The notes: generated by a model not told the origin, from the letters alone. A DNA stretch of 64,000 bases from Paraburkholderia piptadeniae (GCF_900007165.1 NZ_CYGY02000021.1:64877-128876), one strand, 5' to 3'. Shown: positions 18,928 to 28,480, counted from the stretch's first letter. Numbers and translations are program-made.

Positions 18928-20100
18928 TCAGGAAATGCCGGACGCGCTCGTCGCGCACTTCCACAAGTGCGGCGGGCGCCCATCGCGGAAATCGCCTTCG
19001 CCGATCGCCCGCGCCACGATTCCGAGCTCCATGCGAAACGACTCGGCAAGCGTCATATGGCGCCCGCGCAGCAACGCTTCGCGCGTCACACACAGCATCG
19101 TCGGCGAGTGCGAGGTGAGCGCATCGAGCGTCGTCTGCAGCCATGCGCGATAGTCCAGCGAGAGCCGCTCGCGCGCGAGATCCCGCTGCAGGGTCGCGAC
19201 CGTGCGCTCGACTTCCGAGCGCCGGTCGAAGTGATGGGCAATCCAGGGGTACCAGGCGTCCAGCTCCTCATGCGGGACCACATTGCGCGGAGGTTCGAAC
19301 AGGCGATAAAGCTCGTGCAATACGTCGCCGTTCCAGGCGGCGCATTCAAGACGCGCCTCAAACGAATCCAGCCATGACGACGGCACGCACAGGTCCGCAA
19401 GCTTTGCGGCAAGCGCGTCCGGGCCCGATAGCATCGCGCCCGTCAGGCCGACGTAAAGTGCGAGCTCCACGGGCAGCTTCGCCAGAAAATGCGTGGCGCC
19501 CACGTCCGGGACGAGCCCGATGCGCGTCTCGGGCATCGCGATCCGGCTGCGCTCCGTCACGACGCGCAGCGCAGCGCCCTGCGCGAGACCCATCCCGCCG
19601 CCCATGGTCACGCCGTCCATCAGCGCGACTACGGGCTTCGGGAACGTGTGCAGCATGTAGTCGAGCCGGTATTCGTCAATGAAAAACGACAGCCAGTCGC
19701 CATCTGCTTCGCCCGCCATGCGGTACAGCTCACGCACATCGCCGCCTGCGCAGAAGCCCCGCGTTCCTGCGCCCCTGAGCACGACCGCGACGATGTCGTG
19801 ATCGCGCCGACAGTGCTCGAGGAGCGCCGTCAGCGAACGCACCATGCCGGACGACAGTGCGTTGAGCGCCCCCGGCCGGTTCAGCGTGATCAGCGCGACG
19901 CGGTTCAGCGTGCGAAACTGCACATCGGACAAGGCGTTGGGATCGGCGTCCTGCATCCTGGCCGGCGTGTTCATGGTCGCCCCCGCCACTGCGGCGAACG
20001 CCCGCACACATGACACGGGTGGAACGCGTGACGCGCGTACGGCCGGTTCACCGCCATCGGCGCGTCCCCCCTGGGCAGGCTCGATCGATCCCGTATTCAT
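18928..20100 (-). CDS. 3-hydroxyisobutyryl-CoA hydrolase-like crotonase, C-terminus frameshifted
   Basis: 390 residues. It belongs to the HIBCH branch of the crotonase family: GAGTRGFCAGGDVREL, DGVTMGGGMGLAQGA, the catalytic ETRIGLVPDVGATHFLAKLP, and the branch-specific second half (FDRRSEVERTVATL, SHSPTMLCVTREALLRG). Normal proteins end with a DFREGVRA-LVDKDRxPRW segment. Here GDFRDG is followed at about 18980 by an out-of-frame GRPPHLWKCATSASGIS, while the expected WAPAALVEVRDERVRHFL is in another frame and would run to about 18860. So about 13 codons plus a frame are lost. The start at 20100 has GGGAGGACGAGG upstream; 19974 (MNTPARMQ) is an alternative without the low-complexity 42-residue lead. 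It follows mmsA by 17 bases and fits valine or beta-aminoisobutyrate breakdown. Confidence 0.8.
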   Translation of the reverse strand: MNTGSIEPAQGGRADGGEPAVRASRVPPVSCVRAFAAVAGATMNTPARMQDADPNALSDVQFRTLNRVALITLNRPGALNALSSGMVRSLTALLEHCRRDHDIVAVVLRGAGTRGFCAGGDVRELYRMAGEADGDWLSFFIDEYRLDYMLHTFPKPVVALMDGVTMGGGMGLAQGAALRVVTERSRIAMPETRIGLVPDVGATHFLAKLPVELALYVGLTGAMLSGPDALAAKLADLCVPSSWLDSFEARLECAAWNGDVLHELYRLFEPPRNVVPHEELDAWYPWIAHHFDRRSEVERTVATLQRDLARERLSLDYRAWLQTTLDALTSHSPTMLCVTREALLRGRHMTLAESFRMELGIVARAIGEGDFRDGRPPHLWKCATSASGIS

Positions 20101-20116
20101 CGCCTCGTCCTCCCGA

Positions 20117-21646
20117 TCAGCCCAGACGGATGGTCGTGTTCACCGGGCCTGCCGTCGTCCCGTCCTCGAACCATCGCGCGGTGACCGTCTTCGTCTGCGT
20201 ATAGAACTGGACGACCTGCTTGCCGTACGGGCCGAGATCGCCGAGCTTCGAGCCGCGCGAACCTGTGAAGCTGAAGTACGGCACGGGCACGGGAATCGGG
20301 ATATTGATCCCGACCTGGCCGATATCGATCTCGCTCTGGAACTTGCGCGCGGCCGCGCCGCTTTGCGTGAAAAGACCAACGCCATTGCCCATCGGGTTGC
20401 TGTTCACGAGCGCGATCGCATTGTCGAGCGTCGGCACGGTCATCACGCACAGCACCGGGCCGAAGATCTCGGTCGTGTAGATTTCCATCTCCGTCGTGAC
20501 GTCGCTGAAGATCGTCGGGCCGACGAAGTTGCCTCCTTCATAGCCCGGCACCTTCACATCGCGGCCATCGAGCGCAAGCGTCGCGCCCTCCTTCACACCC
20601 GCCTCGATCAGACCGAGAATCCGCTCCTTCGCGGTGCGCGACACGACCGGGCCAACGTCCGTCTTCGGCTCATGCCCCGCGTTGACCTTCAGCGTCTTCG
20701 CCTTCTCGACGAGTTCGGGCAGCCAGTCCTTCGACGCACCCACCAGAACGACCACCGAGGTCGCCATGCAGCGCTGCCCCGCCGCGCCGAAGCCGGCGCC
20801 CGCGAGCGCGTTCAGCGTCTGCTCGCGGTTCGCGTCGGGCAGCACGACGGCGTGATTCTTCGCGCCCATCATCGATTGCACGCGCTTGCCATGCTGGCTG
20901 CCGAGGTTGTAGACGTGTGTGCCGACCGCCGTCGAGCCGACGAACGAGATCGCCTTCACGAGTTCATGCGTGCACAGCGCGTCGACCACTTCCTTGCCGC
21001 CATGCACGACGTTCAGCACACCCTTCGGCACGCCCGCTTCGATCGCGAGTTCGACCAGTTGCATTGTCGACAGCGGATCCTGCTCGGAGGGCTTCAGCAC
21101 GAAGGTGTTGCCGCACACGATGGCCATCGGGAACATCCACAGCGGAATCATCGCGGGGAAGTTGAACGGCGTGATGCCCGCGCACACGCCGATCGGCTGG
21201 CGCAAGGTGTACGTGTCGACGCTGCCTGCCACGTTCTCCGCGAATTCGCCCTGCTGCAGGGTGCCGATCGAGCATGCATGCTCCACCACTTCCAGGCCGC
21301 GGAAAATATCGCCTTCCGCATCGGGCACCGTCTTGCCCTGCTCGGCCGACAGCGTCTTCGCAATGCGCGGCATGTGTTCGCGGATGAGCGCCTGATACTT
21401 GAGCATGATGCGAACGCGGGCGCCGACGGGTGTCTTCTTCCACGTATCGAACGCGGCGTGCGCACAGCGGATCGCGGCATCCACTTCCTCTTTCGTCGCG
21501 AACGGCACACGCGCGAGCACCTCCTGCGTGGCGGGGTTCACGATATCGCGCCATTCGGTAGTGCGCGATTCGGTGAACTCGCCGTCGATCAGCAGCTTGG
21601 CGGTGGAAATGGCTTGCCCCGTACGGGACGTCGGAATTGCGTTCAA
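20117..21646 (-). CDS. mmsA: Methylmalonate-semialdehyde dehydrogenase (CoA-acylating)
   Basis: 509 residues. The catalytic Cys293 is in GAAGQRCMATS; MGAKNHAVVLPDA replaces the usual ALDH Glu motif, and TPFNFPAMIPLWMFPMA and IPVPVPYFSFTGSRGS are hallmarks of the MmsA/IolA group. It converts methylmalonate or malonate semialdehyde plus CoA and NAD+ to propionyl-CoA or acetyl-CoA and CO2. The start is TTG, supported by AAAGGAGGAG seven bases upstream; no ATG lies near. It is the first gene of operon B and divergent from the aminotransferase at 22081. That pairing suits transamination of a beta-amino acid to the semialdehyde, then MmsA (inference). Confidence 0.95.
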   Translation of the reverse strand: MNAIPTSRTGQAISTAKLLIDGEFTESRTTEWRDIVNPATQEVLARVPFATKEEVDAAIRCAHAAFDTWKKTPVGARVRIMLKYQALIREHMPRIAKTLSAEQGKTVPDAEGDIFRGLEVVEHACSIGTLQQGEFAENVAGSVDTYTLRQPIGVCAGITPFNFPAMIPLWMFPMAIVCGNTFVLKPSEQDPLSTMQLVELAIEAGVPKGVLNVVHGGKEVVDALCTHELVKAISFVGSTAVGTHVYNLGSQHGKRVQSMMGAKNHAVVLPDANREQTLNALAGAGFGAAGQRCMATSVVVLVGASKDWLPELVEKAKTLKVNAGHEPKTDVGPVVSRTAKERILGLIEAGVKEGATLALDGRDVKVPGYEGGNFVGPTIFSDVTTEMEIYTTEIFGPVLCVMTVPTLDNAIALVNSNPMGNGVGLFTQSGAAARKFQSEIDIGQVGINIPIPVPVPYFSFTGSRGSKLGDLGPYGKQVVQFYTQTKTVTARWFEDGTTAGPVNTTIRLG

Positions 21647-22080
21647 GGTTGACTCCTCCTTTTGTTAAGGTCGCCACGAAATCGCTTCTCTGGCGACGGA
21701 TTCCTGGCACTGGCGAACCACTGCCGGCGTGCAAGGCTGGACCTGCTGGCGGTAGTTGCCAGCGGTAGTTACCAGCCCGCTTCGCGTTGTTCTTGTGCTC
21801 TCCCGGTCCGGACACTGCGCGCGCGACGGATCATCGCGGCTGACTTCGTCGCCAGCGCGGCGGCGCAGGTTATCTCGACCGGAGCAGGCAATATGGTGTC
21901 CATAGTAGATTGGCTGTCGACAGCGTTCGATGCTCATGCCGCTCTATCATACTGAGCGAATTTGCCTGTGATGCTTCGGAAAGTCCGAAACAAGCCTTCG
22001 TACTCCCGTGTTGCTCTGCCGGGCCTCGCATGGTGACATTGGTAGCACCGCAACTACTTATCAAAATGATCATGGGAACC
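21647..22080. other. Divergent promoter region, mmsA / aminotransferase
   Basis: 434 bases hold the ribosome-binding site of mmsA (21650-21662 on the minus strand) and must contain both divergent promoters. TATCATACT at about 21946-21954 on the plus strand is a possible -10. No palindromic operator was recognised. Confidence 0.4.
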
Positions 22081-23352
22081 ATGAAAGAGAAGCTTGCCAC
22101 CGCCTACCGGGTCATGCCGGGCGGTGCATTTACGACCTACGTACTCGACGAGGAAGTCGATCTCGTCATCAGGGACGGGAAAGGCGCGAGGGTCTACGAT
22201 GTGGATGGCAAGGAGTACATTGATTGCGTCAACGGCTCGGGACCGATGCTGCTGGGTCACGCGCATCCTGAAGTCGTCGAGGCCCTGCGCAAGGCGGTCG
22301 AATGCCCGTCGAACTTCTACCTGCTGAACGAAAAAGGCATCGAGCTCGCCGAGCACCTGGTTGCCGCGATTCCGTGCGCGCAGCAAGTCAAGTACGGCGT
22401 CACGGGGTCCGATGCCACGCTGTACGCGATGCGTCTTGCGCGGGCGTTCACGGGGCGCTCGAAAATCCTGAAATTCGAAGGTGGCTTCCTGGGCGGCAAT
22501 GACTACGCGCTCATGAGCATGAACCCGCCGGCTCCGCAGCCGGACTTCCCCAACGCGCGCCCCGACAGCGCGGGCATTCCCCGCGTGCTCGAGAGCGAAG
22601 TGCTGATCGCGCCGTTCAACAACCTGACCGTCGTCGAGGACATCGTCAGGACATCAGGACACGAGATCGCCGCCATCATTGTGGAAGCCCAGCAGCGCTG
22701 TATCGATCCGCAGCCTGGCTTCCTGGAAGGACTGCGCGCGATCTGCGACACCCACGGCATCCTGCTCATTTTCGATGAGGTGGTGACCGGTTTCCGTCTT
22801 GCATGGGGCGGCGCCCAGGCGCGCTTTAACGTTCTGCCCGATCTCGGCACCTACGGCAAGGTGATTGGCGGCGGGTTGCCGCTGTCGGCGGTGGGCGGTC
22901 GCGCGGACATCATGGGACTGGCGAATCCGCGCAGTCCCGCGGATCCTCGCAAGTGCTTCACGGGCAATACGACCTGCGGCAATTCGGTCGCCGCGACGGC
23001 GGGCATTGCGACCCTGAACGTGCTGCGTCGCCCGGGCACCTATGAACGCCTGGACGAGATTGGCGACCGTTTCCGTAAAGGCGCGGCCGAAATCTTCGCG
23101 AGACGCGGCCTGCCGGGCCAGGCGATCGGCTCGGGACCGCTGTCGCAGATCCTGCTGACGGATACGCCCGTCATCGATTACCGCAGCAGCGTATCGGGCA
23201 ACCTCAAGCTGCAGCGACAGCTGATGACGGCGATGGTCCGACGCGGCGTGCTCACGCATGGGAAGTTCTACTTTTCGCTCGCGCTGTCGAACGAAGACAT
23301 TGACCAGATTCTGAGCGTACTGGACGACTCGATTGCTTCCGTCCTGAACTGA
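22081..23352 (+). CDS. Class III (GSAM-like) PLP-dependent aminotransferase
   Basis: 423 residues from MKEKLATAYRVMPGG; in-frame ATGs at 22066 and 22072 are equally possible and none has a strong ribosome-binding site. It has the class III fold: GATLYAMR-type PLP phosphate region (GVTGSDATLYAMRLAR), the Asp in LLIFDEVVTGFR that pairs with the PLP nitrogen, and the Schiff-base Lys in TYGKVIGGGLP. It is closest in pattern to glutamate-1-semialdehyde aminomutases and the beta-amino-acid transaminases related to them. There are no heme genes nearby, so transamination of a beta- or omega-amino acid next to mmsA is more likely than tetrapyrrole synthesis. Confidence 0.88.
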   Translation: MKEKLATAYRVMPGGAFTTYVLDEEVDLVIRDGKGARVYDVDGKEYIDCVNGSGPMLLGHAHPEVVEALRKAVECPSNFYLLNEKGIELAEHLVAAIPCAQQVKYGVTGSDATLYAMRLARAFTGRSKILKFEGGFLGGNDYALMSMNPPAPQPDFPNARPDSAGIPRVLESEVLIAPFNNLTVVEDIVRTSGHEIAAIIVEAQQRCIDPQPGFLEGLRAICDTHGILLIFDEVVTGFRLAWGGAQARFNVLPDLGTYGKVIGGGLPLSAVGGRADIMGLANPRSPADPRKCFTGNTTCGNSVAATAGIATLNVLRRPGTYERLDEIGDRFRKGAAEIFARRGLPGQAIGSGPLSQILLTDTPVIDYRSSVSGNLKLQRQLMTAMVRRGVLTHGKFYFSLALSNEDIDQILSVLDDSIASVLN

Positions 23353-23424
23353 TTTGCCAGAAACACATCCTCCCATCCATTTCGGCCCGCCTTCGCAGAC
23401 CGTTGTCAGCGAAGGCGTCCCGGA
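23353..23424. other. Short intergenic stretch with decayed IS66 lead
   Basis: Frames here contain scraps resembling the sequence that precedes LPLYRQ in IS66 transposases, but in a different frame from the recognisable part that follows. Confidence 0.25.
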
Positions 23425-23670
23425 ACGGGTTGCTCACGGAGCATGCCGCTGTATCGCCAGACCACGCCGCTGCGCCGCTTCGACAGGGACATCTCGTCGA
23501 ACCCGCCGGCAGCGAGTGTCGTGCGAGTGGGACTGGCCACGCAGCCGGTGATCAACCTGATGCGCGACGTGCTGCTCGAATCAGAGCTGATCTGCGACGA
23601 CGAGACGACTTTCCAGGCACTCAGGGAACCAAGACGAAAGCCGCAGGTGAGGCGTTACCTGTGGGCGAAC
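23425..23670 (+). pseudogene. IS66-family transposase (TnpC) fragment
   Basis: The translation MPLYRQTTPLRRFDRDISS, then LLESELICDDETTFQALREPRRK and QVRRYLWANCS, follows the IS66 TnpC pattern LPLYRQ...LHADET...K.YLWA. The HADET motif, which holds a catalytic Asp, has become CDDET. Only about 80 codons remain, with frame changes before and nothing recognisable after. It is a dead remnant. Confidence 0.7.
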
Positions 23671-24460
23671 TGCAGTTGTCCCGGTTCTTGTGCATTCGTC
23701 GACGCAGGCGGCCTGCTGGTCTTCACTCTCTCAAAGTATTCCGTTTCGCAGCCACAGTCGTTTTCCCACACTACAGCGAAAGGTTTCATCCTGTCTCCCT
23801 GTCAAGCGATATCCGCCGATTCAGAAAAAGCCTGAGCCATGTTAATTGCCGCCGCGAAAAGCATGTCACACCGAAGCTTGTGGTTGAGTGGCCTCCTTGT
23901 GCGAAGGTGCGCCTTCGCGTAACGCCTCGATGGACAGTTCCCTGGTAAAGGTTAACTGACGCGCCGCCTGCGTGCGTCTTGTGGGAGATCGCGCAAGACA
24001 GCCGGTGCGCGTGCGGGAAGCTCAGATAAGCCGGCGGATGTACTCACTGAGACGGCGCCAGTAACCCGGGACCGACGTCGAACCTGTCTCACGCTGATGG
24101 CGCGCCAGCGGCGCGTGTCGCGCGATACGCTGACCGCCTTTACCCTTTCTTCGATATCCATCCATCGCCCCCGGGCAATACCGACTTTCCAGGACAATGA
24201 ATTCGGGTGACAGGTGTTGAGGCCGGTACATGATGTCCTCCAACGACTTCGCTAAATCGCAGGGCGCGTCCTGCCAGGGTCCGGGCGGACTCAGGCAGTC
24301 GAACCCGGACACTGCATTCCATTCACGATCACGGCGGCGCTTCAACCAATCCCTGCGCCTCGCGCCAACGTGCCTTCTCAATGAGCCCTCACATCGTCAG
24401 TGCTTGCGCGGACGGCCCCGGGGATCCAGCCGCGCGTGGGGCGATTGGATCGCACGCAGC
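23671..24460. other. Non-coding stretch, unrecognised
   Basis: Several short frames are open, for example on the minus strand at 24022-24381, but none shows a recognisable family, a good ribosome-binding site or consistent codon use. It lies between two convergent units (aminotransferase and ABC permease) and next to IS66 debris, so it is probably decayed DNA. Confidence 0.4.
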
Positions 24461-25285
24461 TCATGCCTGTGCGTACGAGGACCTGCCGCGGTTGAAACGC
24501 ATCACCACGAAGATGGCGATCGACGTGATCGCGATGATCACAGTCGACACGGCGGCCAGGGTCGGGTCCGAGTCCACATACACGCTGTTGAACATCTTGA
24601 CGGGCAACGTCTTCAGATCCGGACCACCCAGAAACGACGCGATGACCACTTCATCGAAGGACGCCATGAAGGCGAACAGCGCGCCGCTCGCGAGTCCCGG
24701 GCTGATGATCGGCAACGTGACAAGAAAGAACGTTTCCGTAGGCGTCGCGCCGCAACTCGCGGCGGCATACTCCATCGTCTTGCTGAAGGCCTTCAGGGCC
24801 GCCGACACCGTCGTGAGGACAAACGGCGTAGCAAGTGCGGTATGCGCAAGAACAAATCCGAGATAGTTCCCCGTCAGATGCCACTTGAGGAAGACGGCGT
24901 ACGTACCAACGCCGCTCACAACGGCGGGAATGATCATCGGCGAGAGCAGCAGCGACGACGTCGCCGCGTTCAGGACCCCCTTGACCCTGGTGAGCCCCAG
25001 GGCCGCCATGGTGCCCAGTACAAGCGATAGCAGCGTGACGACCAGCCCTATTCCGAACGACTGGAACATGCCGCGATACCAAGCTTGGTTGGTGAACAAG
25101 TTGACGTACCACTGCGTCGAAAAGCCTCTGGGCGGAAACGCGAAGGATTGCACGCCGCTGAAGCTCATCGGGATGATGACCAGCAATGGTGCAATCAGGG
25201 TGAACGCGACAAGGCTCGCAATACCATACAGCGCGACATTGCTCGCGCGGCGCATGATGAAACTGGAACGGTTGTATTTGCTCAT
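24461..25285 (-). CDS. ABC transporter permease, PotC-like
   Basis: 274 residues with six hydrophobic segments. The cytoplasmic coupling loop EYAAASCGATPTETFFLVTLPIISPGLASGALFAF matches the EAA motif (EAA---G---------P) of binding-protein-dependent permeases. It pairs with the permease at 25295 (9-base gap) to form the inner-membrane channel of a polyamine/opine-type importer. It is the last gene of the four-gene ABC operon. In-frame ATGs near the start allow a slightly shorter protein. Confidence 0.93.
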   Translation of the reverse strand: MSKYNRSSFIMRRASNVALYGIASLVAFTLIAPLLVIIPMSFSGVQSFAFPPRGFSTQWYVNLFTNQAWYRGMFQSFGIGLVVTLLSLVLGTMAALGLTRVKGVLNAATSSLLLSPMIIPAVVSGVGTYAVFLKWHLTGNYLGFVLAHTALATPFVLTTVSAALKAFSKTMEYAAASCGATPTETFFLVTLPIISPGLASGALFAFMASFDEVVIASFLGGPDLKTLPVKMFNSVYVDSDPTLAAVSTVIIAITSIAIFVVMRFNRGRSSYAQA

Positions 25286-25294
25286 ATCCGACTC

Positions 25295-26203
25295 TCACTG
25301 TTCTTTCGTGCCGATTCGGTTGCGCAGAGTGCGGGTCATCACCGCCCCACTCGCCAGGATGCCGACGGTCGTGACGAGCAGCACCACCGCCATGGCGCTG
25401 CTGCGCCCCCACGCCAGCAGTTCAGTGACCTGCGCATAGATGATCTGCGGGAGCATCGCGTCGCGAGGCGAGCCGAGTATCGCTGGCGTCACATAAAATC
25501 CCAGCGAAAGAACGAAGACCAGCACGGCCCCGGCGAAGACGCCTGTCATCGACAGCGGTAGGAATACAGTAAAGAATGCGACGATGGGTCTTGCGCCCAG
25601 CATCAGCGCAGCGCGCATCAGACTTGCATCGATCTTCTGCATGCTCGTGTAGATGGGCAGCACTGCAAAGGGAAGCAGCACCTGCGCCATCCCGATGGTG
25701 ACCGCGGTCGCCGTGCCCAAAATGCTGACGGGGGGCGCACCGACAAGCGATAGGACATAGTTGACGACGCCCCTGTCCTGCAGGATCACGACCCAGGCGA
25801 AGTTACGCACCACTGCGCTCGTCCAGAATGGCAGCAGAACGACGCCCAGAATGGCGAGCTTCCACACGCCTCGCGCTCGCATCATCGCGTAGGCCATCGG
25901 ATACGCGACAAGCACACAGAACACCGTGACCTTGAAGGCCGTGACGAGCGTGTTCCAGTAGATGCGCATGTTCGTGCGGTCGCTGAAAAACCATTCGAAA
26001 TTCGACCATGCGCTCGCGCCTGACGGAATGTCAGTGACGCTCTTCACCGTCATGGTGAAGATGGGATAGAGAAAAACCAGTCCCAGAAAAGCGAGAACAG
26101 GAATGAGCAGCGCCGCGCGACTGATCCGGCCGCGTGGGCGCACACGCGCAGTGGCGAGACCGGATCCCGACGAATCCGTGGACACGATGGCTGAGTCAGT
26201 CAC
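25295..26203 (-). CDS. ABC transporter permease, PotB-like
   Basis: 302 residues. A cytoplasmic N-terminal tail of about 30 residues precedes the first membrane helix (LLIPVLAFLGLVFLYPIF, usual for PotB/PotH-like permeases). The EAA loop reads MRAALMLGARPIVAFFTVFLPLSMTGVFAG. Its start overlaps the stop of the ATPase gene by 8 bp, so the two are coupled. Together with the next gene it makes the membrane pore. Confidence 0.93.
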   Translation of the reverse strand: MTDSAIVSTDSSGSGLATARVRPRGRISRAALLIPVLAFLGLVFLYPIFTMTVKSVTDIPSGASAWSNFEWFFSDRTNMRIYWNTLVTAFKVTVFCVLVAYPMAYAMMRARGVWKLAILGVVLLPFWTSAVVRNFAWVVILQDRGVVNYVLSLVGAPPVSILGTATAVTIGMAQVLLPFAVLPIYTSMQKIDASLMRAALMLGARPIVAFFTVFLPLSMTGVFAGAVLVFVLSLGFYVTPAILGSPRDAMLPQIIYAQVTELLAWGRSSAMAVVLLVTTVGILASGAVMTRTLRNRIGTKEQ

Positions 26204-27335
26204 CTGCGCCTCCCTTTTCGACAGGCAACATCATGCTGGCCGAGACGGGCCAGCACACAGAGACCTCCGCCCCTTCCCTGACGTCGATCTGGTCGCGCGG
26301 CTGCTCCCGGACCTGCATCAGCGTGCCGTCGGGCAGCGCGACCTCCACCTTGCGCGAGGATCCCACGTAGATGATCTGCGACACGCGCGCATTCACACGG
26401 TTGGGTTCACTGCATTCCTGCGCGACAGGAATCACGCGCATGCGTTCAGGCCGTACGCTGATGGCGGCTGCTGCCGCACCGTCCAGTTTCTGCGAGCGCG
26501 GCGCCATGAAGGTTCCGCAGCGGTTCTCGAGGATGTGAGAATCCCGCTCGACGCGAGCGGTGCCGTGCAGGATGTTCGAATCGCCGAGAAAATTCGCGAC
26601 GAAAAGCGACTGCGGCCGCTCGTACAGGTCGGCGGCCGTGCCGACCTGAGCGAGCCTGCCGTCGCGAAAAACGGCGATGCGATCGGACATCACGAGCGCT
26701 TCTTCCTGGTCGTGGGTCACGAAGATGAACGTGATCTTCAGTTCCTTGTGAAGCCTGCGGATTTCAAGCTGCATCTGTTCGCGCAGCTTCTTGTCGAGCG
26801 CGCTGAGCGGCTCATCCATCAGCAGCAGCGTCGGCTCGAACACAATCGCCCGTGCGAGCGCAACCCGTTGCTGCTGCCCGCCCGAGAGCGCCACCGGATA
26901 CCGGTCCATCTTGTCCGCAAGCTGGATCAGATCGAGAACGCGCCCCACTCGCGACCGGATCTCCGCCTTGCCGACGCCGCGCCTTCTCAACGGAAAGGCG
27001 ACGTTATCAAACACGGTCATGTGTGGGAACAGCGAGTAGCTCTGGAACACCATCCCGATGTTCCGGCGATGAGGCGGCAACGCCTCGATCGGCTGGCCGC
27101 CGAGCAGGATCTGGCCGGACGTCACGTCCGTGAATCCCGCCACCATGCTCAGGGTGGTTGTCTTGCCGGAACCGCTCGGTCCCAGGAATGTGACGAATTC
27201 ACCCGCCTGGATCTCCAGGCTCACGTCATCGACAGCGGGCGCGTTGTGACCATAGCGTTTGGTCAGATTCCTGATCGACAGGGCGGCTCCAAGACCGCCG
27301 CCGTTCCTTGTCATACCTTGGGATGAAAACGACAT
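26196..27335 (-). CDS. ABC transporter ATPase, PotA-like
   Basis: 379 residues from MSFSSQGMTRN, chosen because GGGGAGGCG lies seven bases upstream; the frame is open 54 codons further. Walker A is FLGPSGSGKTTTLSM, the Q-loop VFQSYSLFPHM, the signature LSGGQQQRVALARA, Walker B LLLMDEPLSALD, and the H-loop FVTHDQEEA. A TOBE domain follows in the last 130 residues (ISVRPERMRVIP), as in importers of polyamines, iron or thiosulfate. It powers the transporter encoded by 24461-28480. Confidence 0.95.
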   Translation of the reverse strand: MSFSSQGMTRNGGGLGAALSIRNLTKRYGHNAPAVDDVSLEIQAGEFVTFLGPSGSGKTTTLSMVAGFTDVTSGQILLGGQPIEALPPHRRNIGMVFQSYSLFPHMTVFDNVAFPLRRRGVGKAEIRSRVGRVLDLIQLADKMDRYPVALSGGQQQRVALARAIVFEPTLLLMDEPLSALDKKLREQMQLEIRRLHKELKITFIFVTHDQEEALVMSDRIAVFRDGRLAQVGTAADLYERPQSLFVANFLGDSNILHGTARVERDSHILENRCGTFMAPRSQKLDGAAAAAISVRPERMRVIPVAQECSEPNRVNARVSQIIYVGSSRKVEVALPDGTLMQVREQPRDQIDVREGAEVSVCWPVSASMMLPVEKGGAGD

Positions 27336-27439
27336 CACACGCCTCCCCAAACCATCCGTTGATGATGGGTGGCTATCGCCCGGAAGTGCTCCGGGTCGAG
27401 GCCCCATCCTGCTGATACGTCGCGATACAAGGCTGCCCG

Positions 27440-28480
27440 TTACTGAGATTGCCAGGCCACAAAGCGCTGATTGACGGTGTCGAAGTTCTTCGCCCACCAG
27501 TCCTGATTGACGAACACGGCGCTTTCTCGAACGGGCAGAAAGTGCGCCGAAAGCGGATCGACCTTCGGGTGTCCGTCCGTGTTGGCCGTCGCGTAGGACG
27601 TGAGCTCTGTCATGCTGGCCTGCTGCTTGGGCTGCGCGACGAAATTGAGGAATGCGATGCCGGCAGCCTTGTTCTTGCTACCCTTGACGAGCGCCCACTG
27701 GTCCCACGACAGGAGCTGCTGGTTGCGCACGACCTCCACCTTCGCGCCGGCCTTGGCCGCCGCCGCGACGCGGCCCGAGAATGCGAGCGCGAGATCGACC
27801 TGGTTATTGACGAGCGCGTCGGTCAGACCGCCTGGCGACTGCGTCCAGGTGATCTTGTCCTTGATGGTGTCCAGCTTTTTGAATGCGCGATCGAGATCAA
27901 GGGGATACAGCTTGTCGACGGGCACGCCGTCGGCGAGCAGCGCCATTTCGAGGATTCCCGTCATCGGGTTATTGAAGATCGCGCGCTTGCCCGGAAACTT
28001 CTTGAGATCGAAGAAATCGGCCCAGCTTTTCGGGGGCGCGTTTTTATATTTGTCCTCGTTGTAGGCGAACACCTCGGCCACCACCACCGTCGAAACGCCA
28101 CAGTCGTTGGTGATGAAACGTTTGTCGATGCCTGCTGCGACGAACTTCGACGTATCGACCTTCTCGAACAGTACGCCGCAGTTTTGCTGTACGAACGATG
28201 CATCTTCGGTGTAGATGTCCCATACGGTGTTGCCGGACTCCACCTGCGCCTTCAGCTTCGCTCTCGGGTTAGGAGAGTCGATGCTTACCTTCGCGCCTGT
28301 CGCCTTTTCGAACGGCGTCATCCAGGCTTCTTCGATCATCTTCTGAAGCGAGCCGCCAAAGAAGGCCGCGGTGATTTTCTGCCCTTGCAGGTTGGGCGCC
28401 TGGTCGGCAAAGGCCGACGGGCCACTGATGGCCAGGACGGCCGCGACCGAACAACACTTGACTACTTTCCCGATCAACAT
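27440..28480 (-). CDS. ABC transporter periplasmic substrate-binding protein, PotD-like
   Basis: 346 residues from the ATG preceded by AAGGAAAGCAC; the frame is open 8 codons more. A Sec signal peptide (MLIGKVVKCCSVAAVLAISG, cut after SAFA) leads into a class I extracellular solute-binding protein of the spermidine/putrescine family: ITAAFFGGSLQKMIEEAW, VSIDSPNPRAKLKAQ, and WTQSPGGLTDAL. It captures the substrate in the periplasm for the permeases downstream. The family includes polyamine, opine and other cationic ligands, so the ligand is not fixed by sequence. It is first in its operon; a 12-bp perfect palindrome lies 72 bases upstream. Confidence 0.93.
   Translation of the reverse strand: MLIGKVVKCCSVAAVLAISGPSAFADQAPNLQGQKITAAFFGGSLQKMIEEAWMTPFEKATGAKVSIDSPNPRAKLKAQVESGNTVWDIYTEDASFVQQNCGVLFEKVDTSKFVAAGIDKRFITNDCGVSTVVVAEVFAYNEDKYKNAPPKSWADFFDLKKFPGKRAIFNNPMTGILEMALLADGVPVDKLYPLDLDRAFKKLDTIKDKITWTQSPGGLTDALVNNQVDLALAFSGRVAAAAKAGAKVEVVRNQQLLSWDQWALVKGSKNKAAGIAFLNFVAQPKQQASMTELTSYATANTDGHPKVDPLSAHFLPVRESAVFVNQDWWAKNFDTVNQRFVAWQSQ

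Noticed and set aside
19844..21652. A 602-codon open frame on the plus strand
   Set aside because: It is antisense to mmsA, which has catalytic motifs and a strong ribosome-binding site; the antisense product has shadow composition.
22081..23352. hemL (glutamate-1-semialdehyde aminomutase)
   Set aside because: The pattern is related, but the context is catabolic, next to mmsA, with no tetrapyrrole genes nearby.
24461..28480. Assigning the importer to spermidine or putrescine uptake
   Set aside because: The family label covers many cationic and other ligands; no polyamine synthesis or breakdown gene set here fixes the ligand.
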